Assembly: GCA_002409145.1 (NCBI GenBank)
Contig: DHUL01000065.1
Coordinates: 30,743 to 62,534 of the forward strand
Direction of reading: 5' to 3'
Length of the DNA stretch: 31,792 nucleotides
DNA from: Bacteroidales bacterium UBA5235
GTDB lineage: Bacteria; Bacteroidota; Bacteroidia; Bacteroidales; VadinHA17
Shown: positions 24,583 to 31,218 of the stretch, piece by piece
Position numbering within the stretch: position 1 is the stretch's first letter
Layout of the letters: every line of letters begins with the position of its first letter
The notes under the pieces: model-generated
Database searches by the model: none
The model's input: the letters and a program-made list of their open reading frames with translations, nothing else
What the model was told of the DNA's origin: nothing
Made by a program: the position numbers and the translations under genes

Positions 24583-25275
24583 CTATTTTGTATAACTGAA
24601 CAGTACTCCGAAGAGGAAGCTTATCTGGAATCCGAAGTCGTCATCCGGGATGTTATAGTTAAATGAGAGAGCCGAATCGAAATAAAGGTGGTAATCGAGC
24701 CGCTGCTGATATCCTATGCCTATCTCCGGGGTGAGGGAGCCTCTGAGTGAACGCTCCAGGAGAAGGTCGCGTGAAAACGGATCAGGGTCAGAATCCTGCT
24801 CCCTGATGGTTATAAGGGAGAGAAGGTCACTCATTTTAAATAGTCCGTAGACTCCCTGAAGATTGTCACCGCTCCGGCCCTGTTCAATTTCTTTCTTTTT
24901 CAGGAAGTAATACCGTCCTCCGAGTGAGATTCCCTGCTGGTGAAATGCCTGTTCTTCTGTCCAGGTCATGACCGAATTCAATTCAGTTACTGCGGAAAAC
25001 GAGGTAGTTATCTTCTGCTCGAATCCTCCATGCAGGGTAAAGACCAGGAAATTGAAATTGTCGCTGGGTTTGAAAGGCTGTACGCCTATCTTCAGGAGCC
25101 TGTCCTCATCTCCAAGCCTGACATCCAGGTAACGGTACTTGTTCCGGTAATAGAAATCCTGATCCTGCTGCAGCTCGGTCTCGATCTTCACCGTGTCAGT
25201 CTGTGCAAGACAGTCATTCCCCGCCAGGGAAGCAGTGCACATTAGCAATAATAATGCTGACTTCTTCATTTTCAT
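24583..25275 (-). CDS. Predicted outer-membrane protein
   Basis: 230 residues, signal peptide ending near DCLAQ, then beta-rich sequence with repeated strand patterns (YRYLDVRLG, HGGFEQKITTSFSAVTEL, ISLGGRYYF) and a C-terminal strand pair ending FGVLFSYTK. Looks like a porin-like barrel with loops rich in Asp and Glu. The start overlaps the preceding stop in TAATG. ATG 25269, two codons on, is also possible. No family recognised. Confidence 0.78.
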   Translation of the reverse strand: MKMKKSALLLLMCTASLAGNDCLAQTDTVKIETELQQDQDFYYRNKYRYLDVRLGDEDRLLKIGVQPFKPSDNFNFLVFTLHGGFEQKITTSFSAVTELNSVMTWTEEQAFHQQGISLGGRYYFLKKKEIEQGRSGDNLQGVYGLFKMSDLLSLITIREQDSDPDPFSRDLLLERSLRGSLTPEIGIGYQQRLDYHLYFDSALSFNYNIPDDDFGFQISFLFGVLFSYTK

Positions 25276-25949
25276 TACTGTTTAAAGAGTTGGCGGGCAT
25301 CGAAGCCGATACCGACAGTGATCATCGAGAATGCTGATCCGGTGCTGAAATGGGTCCGGAAATCAGCCCTTGCGTTCAGGTAAAGGGCGGCAGAGACCTG
25401 CCGGCAGTAGTTCATACCGAAAGTGATCCCAAAATCCAGGTCCCTTGTGAGCTCCTGTTCATAGTACTGCATATAGCTGTACTCACCTGTGTTAAGGTCG
25501 TAAGCCAGCCATGTTCCACCGCTTACAGGATCAGTGCTGACCAGCCAGGCGCCGCAGACTCCGCCGTGAACGCTGAAAAAACGCTCTCCCATCCTGAAAG
25601 GGGAGAATCCCAGCTCAGCACTGAGGTCAACGGCTGTCTGGTTTTCGAAGGCTCCTTCTATCCAGCTCTCTCCGTTGACTATCCATGAAGTCAGGTTCTG
25701 ACGGATGTAAAACCGTTTGCTTATGGTCTTAAGGTGTGATATGGCTGTTCCGACTCCCCAGCAGTCGCCGTCGCCTGAGAAGACAGCCCCGCTGTTGACG
25801 CTGAGGATCCGCTTGTTGTAAGGTCCCTCCCTGAAGGTTTGTGCATTTGTTTCCAGGCCCGGCATCAGAACCGGGAAGAAGGCAAAAAGGAACAGGAGAA
25901 GATGCCTGCTCCGGGATGCCGTTCTTTTCAGTATGGACTTCGTTTTCAT
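25275..25949 (-). CDS. Predicted outer-membrane protein
   Basis: 224 residues. A basic N-terminus precedes a hydrophobic signal stretch (LLLFLFAFFPVL) and a probable cleavage after TNAQ. The body has amphipathic beta strands such as LDFGITFGMNYCR and AALYLNARADFR, and it ends MITVGIGFDARQLFKQ. Unrecognised family. It sits seven bases after the adhesin-like gene and is coupled to the next gene through TAATG. Confidence 0.78.
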   Translation of the reverse strand: MKTKSILKRTASRSRHLLLFLFAFFPVLMPGLETNAQTFREGPYNKRILSVNSGAVFSGDGDCWGVGTAISHLKTISKRFYIRQNLTSWIVNGESWIEGAFENQTAVDLSAELGFSPFRMGERFFSVHGGVCGAWLVSTDPVSGGTWLAYDLNTGEYSYMQYYEQELTRDLDFGITFGMNYCRQVSAALYLNARADFRTHFSTGSAFSMITVGIGFDARQLFKQ

Positions 25950-25956
25950 GGACGAA

Positions 25957-26814
25957 TTATTTCTTTGCTATCGTAATGTCACAATATGAGGTGGTTACAT
26001 CAATCAATCCGGCAGGTGACAGGGGAGTGACCTCCACCGGCTGGTTCCGGTATTGCTTCCCGTCAGGCATGATAATCGTGCCCTGCGCTGACCTGAGATT
26101 ATACTGGTATTTGCCGGGCTCATCAGCCCTGATATTAACAGTGGTCCGGTATCCCCTGACAATCAGTGGCCCTGGCCCTGCAGTTTCAAGCTCTGCAGTT
26201 CCGTATGAACAGTTTATGACGGTGGCAGCATCAAGGGCTGCAACATTGATATCCGATTTTTCTGAAGTTATCTCAAGCTTACCACAAACGGCCTCAAGTT
26301 CCATGTCAGAGTAGCGGGCTTTTATTATGCTTTCCGAACTTATGCCGGTAAGATGTAGTGAGCCGAAGGAGACAGTGGCGTTTACCAATGCAATGTTGCT
26401 GATCTTCACCGGGCCGTACAGGTTTGTTATGACAGCCTGAACAGAGTGAGGCATAACGATCTCAATATCCATGCTCAGGTTGCTGGTTATCTGTCCGGGA
26501 TTTCCCCTGAAGAAGTTTCGGATGATCAGCCGGTCACCCTCCTTTTCAACTGAGTAGTTTATATATTTCAGGTCGGCTGCTGCTTTCTCCCTGTCGCTGT
26601 TGCGGGAGACAGGCCTTAATAAAACCTTCACCTCGGTGACGTCAGCCCCTCTGACAGTTACAGTGGCTTTTTCCCCAAAAACAGAGACCATTTTGATCTC
26701 CTTTCCATAGCTCCTTAAATCACTTCTCGAGGCTTTCTGTATCACCTCCTGGCCTGTCAGGTTGCAGGTCCACAGAATGACAAAGGTTAATACTATGTGA
26801 TGAAGGAGTTTCAT
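25957..26814 (-). CDS. DUF4097/DUF2807-like exported beta-helix protein (putative adhesin type)
   Basis: 285 residues with a signal peptide (about 1-21). The mature part is a run of short beta strands with a repeating pattern (VQAVITNLYGPVKIS, NATVSFGSLHLTGI, IIKARYSDMELEAVCGKLEI, INVAALDAATVINCSYGT), typical of the head-GIN/DUF4097 right-handed helix proteins. Function unknown; relatives lie next to anti-sigma factors in many Bacteroidota, to my recollection. Overlaps the anti-sigma candidate by four bases. Has two clustered cysteines (CGKLEI, CSYGT). Confidence 0.75.
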   Translation of the reverse strand: MKLLHHIVLTFVILWTCNLTGQEVIQKASRSDLRSYGKEIKMVSVFGEKATVTVRGADVTEVKVLLRPVSRNSDREKAAADLKYINYSVEKEGDRLIIRNFFRGNPGQITSNLSMDIEIVMPHSVQAVITNLYGPVKISNIALVNATVSFGSLHLTGISSESIIKARYSDMELEAVCGKLEITSEKSDINVAALDAATVINCSYGTAELETAGPGPLIVRGYRTTVNIRADEPGKYQYNLRSAQGTIIMPDGKQYRNQPVEVTPLSPAGLIDVTTSYCDITIAKK

Positions 26815-27416
26815 GAATGGATCATTTGAATCAGTTCCTGCAAGGTGCCCGACTTAAGGTTTTCAATTCGTATTATTGCCTGGATGATCTCGGGGGAGTC
26901 GCCCACCTGGCTGATGACAGTTTCGAGTTGCCTGAGCTCCCCTTCCAGCTCACGGCAGAGCTCGAGTTTTTCCCTGAAAACCTCTGACTGGCAGACAGGT
27001 ACACCTGTTTTGCATAGATTTTCAATCACTGCCAGAGGGTCTTCTTCATTGCTTTCAAGCGCTGTGCTGCCATCATATTCTTCGCGTAAGGTTATCTCAC
27101 TCTCCACCACTATTTTATGGCCTGATCTCATCAGCCAGGGTATCCCGGGCAAAAGAATCACTGCGGCAGCAGCGGCAGCGGCAAGGTATAAGAGCCTGCG
27201 TGAGGGTCTTGCCGTCGAACCTGCCGGTAGTGCAGCTTCAATTGCCTCCCAGGCCCTGACGGAGGGAGCATATTGTGGCAGTTCCTGCAGCCTGCGGCTG
27301 ATTACTTCCTCCGTTTCCAGCCCCGCTTCGATAGCGTCCCAAAGCGCATCGTCTGGCTCATGCGGGGGGAGCTCCCCAAGTCTTCTGCTCAATATCTCAT
27401 CAAACCCTTTATTCAT
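26811..27416 (-). CDS. Candidate membrane anti-sigma factor with duplicated N-terminal motif
   Basis: 201 residues. Cytoplasmic N-terminus (1-73), one membrane helix (about 74-96, Ala-rich), periplasmic tail with a predicted coiled coil (about 140-195). The role is inferred from position, overlapping the ECF sigma gene by eight bases, and from topology. The cytoplasmic part holds one motif twice: residues 10-33 (SRRLGELPPHEP...WDAIEAGL) and 40-63 (SRRLQELPQYAP...WEAIEAAL), 14 of 24 identical. There is no HxxxCxxC zinc motif, so it is not a ZAS-type factor. Cys134 and Cys139 flank the start of the periplasmic helix region. Confidence 0.75.
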   Translation of the reverse strand: MNKGFDEILSRRLGELPPHEPDDALWDAIEAGLETEEVISRRLQELPQYAPSVRAWEAIEAALPAGSTARPSRRLLYLAAAAAAAVILLPGIPWLMRSGHKIVVESEITLREEYDGSTALESNEEDPLAVIENLCKTGVPVCQSEVFREKLELCRELEGELRQLETVISQVGDSPEIIQAIIRIENLKSGTLQELIQMIHS

Positions 27417-27948
27417 CCGACCCTTTTGCCAGTCTTTTCCTCAACAGTTTTTTTGCATAGTTCAGCTGGGATTTTGAAGTCCCCTCGCTAATATTCAGTA
27501 TTTCAGCCACCTCCTGATGTTTATAGCCTTCGACTTCTGTCAGTACAAACACACTTCTGGCCTGTGACGGGAGTGAAAGTATAGCCTTCTCGAGGTGTTC
27601 TGCAGTAAAATTGAACCCCACTTCTGATGCTTCATCCGGTATCTCAGCTGTTACCACATGGAGGCGCGTATTCTGCTTCAGGTAACTCATCGCGTTTCTG
27701 ATTACTATTGTACGCATCCATGTAAAGAGCGACGATTCGAACCTGAAAGATGCCATTGACCGGAAGATCTCAATGAACGAATCCTGAAGAATATCATTGC
27801 TTGCATCCCGGTCACTTATCAGTCTGTATACCAGGGTGTAGAAACAGGTACTAAACCTTTCGTAAAGGGCGCGTTGCACCAGTCTGTTGTTTTCCAGGCA
27901 TCCGCGGACAAGCTCCCTGTCAGTCAGATTCAGTTTCCTCTGTTGCAT
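27409..27948 (-). CDS. ECF-type RNA polymerase sigma factor
   Basis: 179 residues, the size of a group 4 (ECF) sigma. Region 2 covers about 22-90 (ALYERFSTCFYTLVYRL, DASNDILQDSFIEIF, SFRFESSLFTWMRTIVIRN), and region 4 about 115-172 (LPSQARSVFVLTEVEGYKHQEVAEIL, then the recognition helix GTSKSQLNYAKKLLRKRL). First gene of a seven-gene operon. A housekeeping-type promoter lies at 28075-28105, about 127 bases upstream; autoregulation is plausible but not shown by any motif I can confirm. Confidence 0.92.
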   Translation of the reverse strand: MQQRKLNLTDRELVRGCLENNRLVQRALYERFSTCFYTLVYRLISDRDASNDILQDSFIEIFRSMASFRFESSLFTWMRTIVIRNAMSYLKQNTRLHVVTAEIPDEASEVGFNFTAEHLEKAILSLPSQARSVFVLTEVEGYKHQEVAEILNISEGTSKSQLNYAKKLLRKRLAKGSDE

Positions 27949-28291
27949 GCTGATCTTCTGTCTATATAGTGTAGATCAGGCTGGAAAAGGTTGGAAAAGG
28001 GGTAAAATTGTATCGTACAACATACCGATATTATTGCTTCAGACAGCTTCACGCCTCATGGCGGGCTATTAGTACAAAATTACCGGGATTATCTGTAATT
28101 TGCAATTCTTTATCGTCTGCGACGAAGAGGCGATTTTGGTTACCGCGATATGCAATGCGTTTAGCTCCGGGAGCTGTCTTTGACAACGCCATTGCCGACG
28201 AACTCCTTCCTGTTGCCTGCTCTGTAATGCTATATCACCTCCGCGGAACGGTTCAAGGCAGGAATTCAGGCATTGTAACGGTTACATCTGT
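27949..28291. other. 343-base intergenic region between dat and the ECF operon
   Basis: It contains the minus-strand promoter of the ECF operon (28075-28105), two tandem 10-base units GGCTGGAAAA and GGTTGGAAAA (27979-27998) in the leader, and a minus-strand frame of 47 codons at 28049-28192 (MALSKTAPGAK to IARHEA). That frame starts at an ATG preceded by AAGGAG and continues open 16 codons further upstream, but has no recognisable family and overlaps the promoter. It may be a small gene, a remnant of a decayed gene, or chance. No terminator for dat is visible. Confidence 0.5.
28075..28105 (-). promoter_or_regulatory. Bacteroidota-type promoter for the ECF sigma operon
   Basis: Reading leftwards, TTG (28105-28103), 20 bases, TAATTTTG (28082-28075), a full match to TTG-N19-21-TAnnTTTG. 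Transcription would start near 28069, leaving a leader of about 120 bases before the sigma ATG. Confidence 0.6.
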
Positions 28292-29149
28292 TTACCGGCC
28301 CTGGCCACATGACTGAATAAACTCCCTCAGCATCATCTGTAACCGGCGGGTCATACTACCCGTGACACCCTCCCCGATGACCTGTTCACTGATCCTTGTA
28401 ACAGGCACTATCTCTCCGGTAGTGTTGGAGATAAACGCTTCGTTCATGTATGGGATCATATCGGCTGCAACAGCCTCTTCAAAGACGCGTATATTATTTG
28501 CCGCCGCAACTGAGATGATGTTTTTCCTGGTAATTCCCGAGAGGATATCATTGTTTCCGGGGTGGGTGTAAAGTGTTTCGTCCCTTACAAAAAAGATGTT
28601 CGAATGGGCTCCCTCGGTCACAAAACCGTTCCGTACGAAGCACACCTCGGCAAATCCCTTTTCATGCGCCTCCTGGTAAGGCAGGATATTGGCGATCAGG
28701 GCAGTTGTCTTGATATCACAGCGGTTCCACCGGGGATCCTGGGTGAGCCAGATTGCGACACCACGCTCAGCGGCAAGAGTATTGACGCTCTGCCGGCGTG
28801 CAAATCCGTATATTGTCGGCTTAACCGGCGGCTCGGGGAAAGCGTGGTTGCGGGGTGCAACTCCACGGGTGGCCTGAAAATAGACTATTGCACATTCGGG
28901 GCCAAGCTCATTCCGCTGTATAAGCTCTACAAAGATTTCCTCGAGTTTTGCCTCCTCTTCCCATACTATGCTTATCTCCTTCATACTGCGCCTGAACCTG
29001 GCAGCATGACCCTGGAGATCGAAAAAGTATCCTCCATACCACCTTGCAACCTCGTAAACACTGTCTCCGAAAAGAAAACCCCTGTCGTCGGGACTGATCA
29101 ATGCCTGATCCTTCGGGAGAAACTGACCGTTAAGATATACTACTTCCAT
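28292..29149 (-). CDS. dat: D-amino-acid (D-alanine) aminotransferase
   Basis: A fold-type IV PLP enzyme that interconverts D-alanine and D-glutamate, supplying peptidoglycan precursors. The 285-residue sequence tracks Bacillus D-amino-acid transaminase closely by eye: FGDSVYEV near 28-35, the PLP lysine Lys147 in RCDIKTTALI, then QEAHEKG, VTEGAHSNIF with the PLP-pyridine Glu, LYTHPGNNDILSGITR and the late NTTGEIVPV. Branched-chain aminotransferase (IlvE) and aminodeoxychorismate lyase are relatives, but LYTHP and RCDIK favour Dat. It is divergent from lipA with its own promoter at 29236-29269. Confidence 0.85.
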   Translation of the reverse strand: MEVVYLNGQFLPKDQALISPDDRGFLFGDSVYEVARWYGGYFFDLQGHAARFRRSMKEISIVWEEEAKLEEIFVELIQRNELGPECAIVYFQATRGVAPRNHAFPEPPVKPTIYGFARRQSVNTLAAERGVAIWLTQDPRWNRCDIKTTALIANILPYQEAHEKGFAEVCFVRNGFVTEGAHSNIFFVRDETLYTHPGNNDILSGITRKNIISVAAANNIRVFEEAVAADMIPYMNEAFISNTTGEIVPVTRISEQVIGEGVTGSMTRRLQMMLREFIQSCGQGR

Positions 29150-29235
29150 ATTTTAAGAATTACACGTTGCCGATAGGGTCATGTCCGCTTATGCCTGTTA
29201 TTTTTCGCCCATGCGGGAATCGGCGAATTTATCTT

Positions 29236-29269
29236 CAAAGATACATTTTCAATGGATTGGTCATACAAA
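29236..29269 (-). promoter_or_regulatory. Promoter for dat
   Basis: Reading leftwards, TTTG (29269-29266), 22 bases, TATCTTTG (29243-29236). The leader to ATG 29149 would be about 80 bases. It lies back to back with the lipA promoter. Confidence 0.55.
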
Positions 29270-29297
29270 TTTCACTTATCCATTCCCTTTTATTATG

Positions 29298-29305
29298 TAC
29301 CTTTG
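29298..29305 (+). promoter_or_regulatory. -7 box for the lipA-lipB-recJ direction
   Basis: TACCTTTG, an exact TAnnTTTG match, 30 bases before ATG 29336. At the -33 position stands TTA rather than TTG. It lies inside the longer open frame of lipA and so argues for the downstream start. Confidence 0.55.
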
Positions 29306-29335
29306 CATATTCACGAAATTTGGTATTCAGGATTT

Positions 29336-30187
29336 ATGACAGGCAAGAGGCGACTGCCATCATGGCTCAGAATGGAGAGGGCAAGCGGGGAGAGCTACAC
29401 CATGGTGAAGAGCCTCGTGGAGAGTCATCACCTGCATACAATCTGCACTTCAGGTAACTGTCCGAACATAGGTGAGTGCTGGAATGCCGGCACTGCCACC
29501 CTGATGATCCTTGGAGACATTTGCACCAGATCATGCAAATTCTGCGGTACCAGGAGCGGCCATCCGCTTCCGCCTGATCCGGGAGAACCTGAGAGGGTGG
29601 CCGGAGCAGTAAAGACTATGCACCTGAAGCATTGTGTTATCACCTCGGTTGACCGTGATGACCTGCCAGACGGCGGAGCAGCTCACTGGGCTGAAACCAT
29701 CAGGAAGATCAAGGAGGTGAATCCGGGAGTGACTATAGAGACACTGATACCCGATTTCCGGGGCAACACCACACATATTGAAAGAATAATTGAGGCGGGT
29801 CCGGATGTGATTTCACATAATATCGAAACCGTAAGACGCCTGACGCCGCTGATCAGATCAGTTGCAAAATACGAGACAAGTCTATCGGTTCTCAGGCATA
29901 TAGCTTCGCGCGGAGTACGCGCAAAATCTGGCATAATGCTTGGCCTGGGAGAGACAGGGGAGGAGGTGACTGAAGCGTTGAACGACATTTATGCAACCGG
30001 TTGCAAAATTGTGACAATCGGACAGTATCTTGCGCCAAGTCTTGATCATATGCCTGTTGTTGAGTATGTTACGCCAGAGAAGTTCGAGGAGTACAGGGAA
30101 AGGGGGCTGAAGACCGGATTTGAGTTCGTTGAAAGCAGTCCGCTTGTGAGAAGTTCGTTCCATGCCGAAAAGCATGTAGTTAAATAG
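29336..30187 (+). CDS. lipA: Lipoyl synthase
   Basis: A radical SAM enzyme that inserts two sulfurs into octanoyl groups on lipoyl domains. The 283-residue product has the auxiliary-cluster motif Cys37-x4-Cys42-x5-Cys48 (CTSGNCPNIGEC), the radical SAM motif Cys63-x3-Cys67-x2-Cys70 (CTRSCKFC), and the C-terminal VRSSFHAE whose serine binds the auxiliary cluster in the family. The frame is open to ATG 29252, but the extra 28 residues have no counterpart in LipA and contain the promoter, so I start at 29336 (MTGKRRLPSWL). The stop is followed within four bases by the inserted repeat element, then lipB. Confidence 0.96.
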   Translation: MTGKRRLPSWLRMERASGESYTMVKSLVESHHLHTICTSGNCPNIGECWNAGTATLMILGDICTRSCKFCGTRSGHPLPPDPGEPERVAGAVKTMHLKHCVITSVDRDDLPDGGAAHWAETIRKIKEVNPGVTIETLIPDFRGNTTHIERIIEAGPDVISHNIETVRRLTPLIRSVAKYETSLSVLRHIASRGVRAKSGIMLGLGETGEEVTEALNDIYATGCKIVTIGQYLAPSLDHMPVVEYVTPEKFEEYRERGLKTGFEFVESSPLVRSSFHAEKHVVK

Positions 30188-30190
30188 TTG

Positions 30191-30211
30191 TTATCGGTTG
30201 TCGGTTATCGG
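30191..30211. repeat. Left arm: three 7-bp units beside the S23 pseudogene
   Basis: TTATCGG, TTGTCGG, TTATCGG, exact 7-base period, starting four bases after the lipA stop. They are inverted relative to the array at 30480-30514 on the far side of the pseudogene. Confidence 0.8.
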
Positions 30212-30219
30212 TTAAGTGA

Positions 30220-30479
30220 ATGAAGAGTTATAGGGATCTTGAGATATATAATGAGGCTTTCAGGTTAGCGCTGGCTGTTCATAGGATGACACAGGAACTG
30301 GCTAAAACTGAGCAGTACGAGCTTGGAAGCCAGGTAAGAAGGGCTGCTCAGAGTGTGAGATCCAATACAAAAGTATAGAAGTAACCAAATTGATCGAAGA
30401 ATATAATTGGCCGGACAAGAGGCTTGCTGCATTAATCCATTATGTGGAATCCTCCTGGATGACCCCCCGTGATAAATAA
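30220..30479 (+). pseudogene. Decayed S23 / four-helix-bundle protein gene
   Basis: The first frame (30220-30378, 52 codons) reads MKSYRDLEIYNEAFRLALAV... and GSQVRRAAQSVRSN, the N-terminal half of the four-helix-bundle family that includes the 23S rRNA intervening-sequence protein. It then breaks at TAG 30376. A second frame (30375-30479) gives IEEYNWPDKRLAALIHYVES, which resembles the family's last helix. Intact members are about 115-125 residues with an IxEGYGR motif after the SN; here that motif and the third helix are missing, so the gene has both an internal deletion (around 30-40 codons) and a frame change. The final TAA runs into the right repeat arm. Confidence 0.8.
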
Positions 30480-30514
30480 CCGATAACAGAAAACTGAAAA
30501 CCGACAACGGAAAC
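30480..30514. repeat. Right arm: five degenerate 7-bp units beside the S23 pseudogene
   Basis: CCGATAA, CAGAAAA, CTGAAAA, CCGACAA, CGGAAAC, exact 7-base period, ending on the base before the lipB ATG. CCGATAA and CCGACAA are the reverse complements of the left-arm units TTATCGG and TTGTCGG. Confidence 0.8.
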
Positions 30515-31207
30515 ATGCCGCACTTGGTTATATACGATGATCTGGGCCGGAGAGACTTTAAGGAGACCTGGGAATACCAGGAGAGTTTCTTCGATCCAAA
30601 GGTGGCTGAGAAGGGCCGGTCGGTGACAGAGGAGGAAAGAACACCTGACCGGTTGATCTTCGTCGAGCACAATCATGTTTATACCCTTGGCAAGAGCGGG
30701 TCAGAGCAGAATCTGTTGCTTGACTATATCCAGTTGCAGGCCCGCGATGCTTCGTTCTACAGGATTGACAGGGGTGGAGACATAACATATCACGGTCCCG
30801 GTCAGCTTGTCGGCTATCCTATCTTTGACCTTGAGGAAATGAAGCTAGGGCTTCGCGAATATATTCATCTGCTTGAAGAAGCAATTATCAGGTGCATCTC
30901 CCGTTTCGGTATTGAGGGGAGTCGCCTGGAGGGTGCCACAGGGGTGTGGATTGACCCCGACAAGGGTGCCCGCGCGAGAAAGATTTGTGCCATAGGTGTA
31001 AGGGCTTCGCGGTTCGTGACGATGCACGGTTTTGCCCTTAACGTAAGCACTGACCTCTCCTATTTTAACCATATCAACCCTTGCGGCTTCACCGACAAAG
31101 GTGTCACCAGCATCGAGAAAGAGACGGGAAAAAAGACAGAAATGGAGGATGTGAAGCGAGTGATGTACAACACAATGAGGGAGGTCTTCGGATATGAATA
31201 TTATTAA
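30515..31207 (+). CDS. lipB: Octanoyl-[acyl carrier protein]:protein octanoyltransferase
   Basis: LipB moves octanoate from ACP to lipoyl domains, the substrate step before LipA. The 230-residue protein has the family signature RGGDITYHGPGQLVGYPI, the active-site lysine in ARKICAIGVR (Lys156) and the catalytic cysteine in NPCGFTDKG (Cys190). A slightly longer N-terminal loop (about 28-45, charged) precedes LIFVEHNHVYTLG. It starts straight after the right repeat arm and is followed 11 bases later by recJ, so lipA, lipB and recJ probably form one unit interrupted by the inserted element. Confidence 0.96.
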   Translation: MPHLVIYDDLGRRDFKETWEYQESFFDPKVAEKGRSVTEEERTPDRLIFVEHNHVYTLGKSGSEQNLLLDYIQLQARDASFYRIDRGGDITYHGPGQLVGYPIFDLEEMKLGLREYIHLLEEAIIRCISRFGIEGSRLEGATGVWIDPDKGARARKICAIGVRASRFVTMHGFALNVSTDLSYFNHINPCGFTDKGVTSIEKETGKKTEMEDVKRVMYNTMREVFGYEYY

Positions 31208-31218
31208 AAATAAATATA

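Noticed and set aside
28008..28316. A 102-codon plus-strand frame in the dat-ECF gap
   Set aside because: Its composition is not protein-like, it overlaps the end of dat antisense, and it crosses the minus-strand promoter.
29252..29335. N-terminal extension of LipA
   Set aside because: The 28 residues do not resemble LipA and the DNA contains a TACCTTTG promoter box.
30220..30479. Programmed frameshift in the S23-type gene
   Set aside because: No slippery heptamer is apparent, and the joined product would still miss the central helix, so decay by deletion is the simpler reading.
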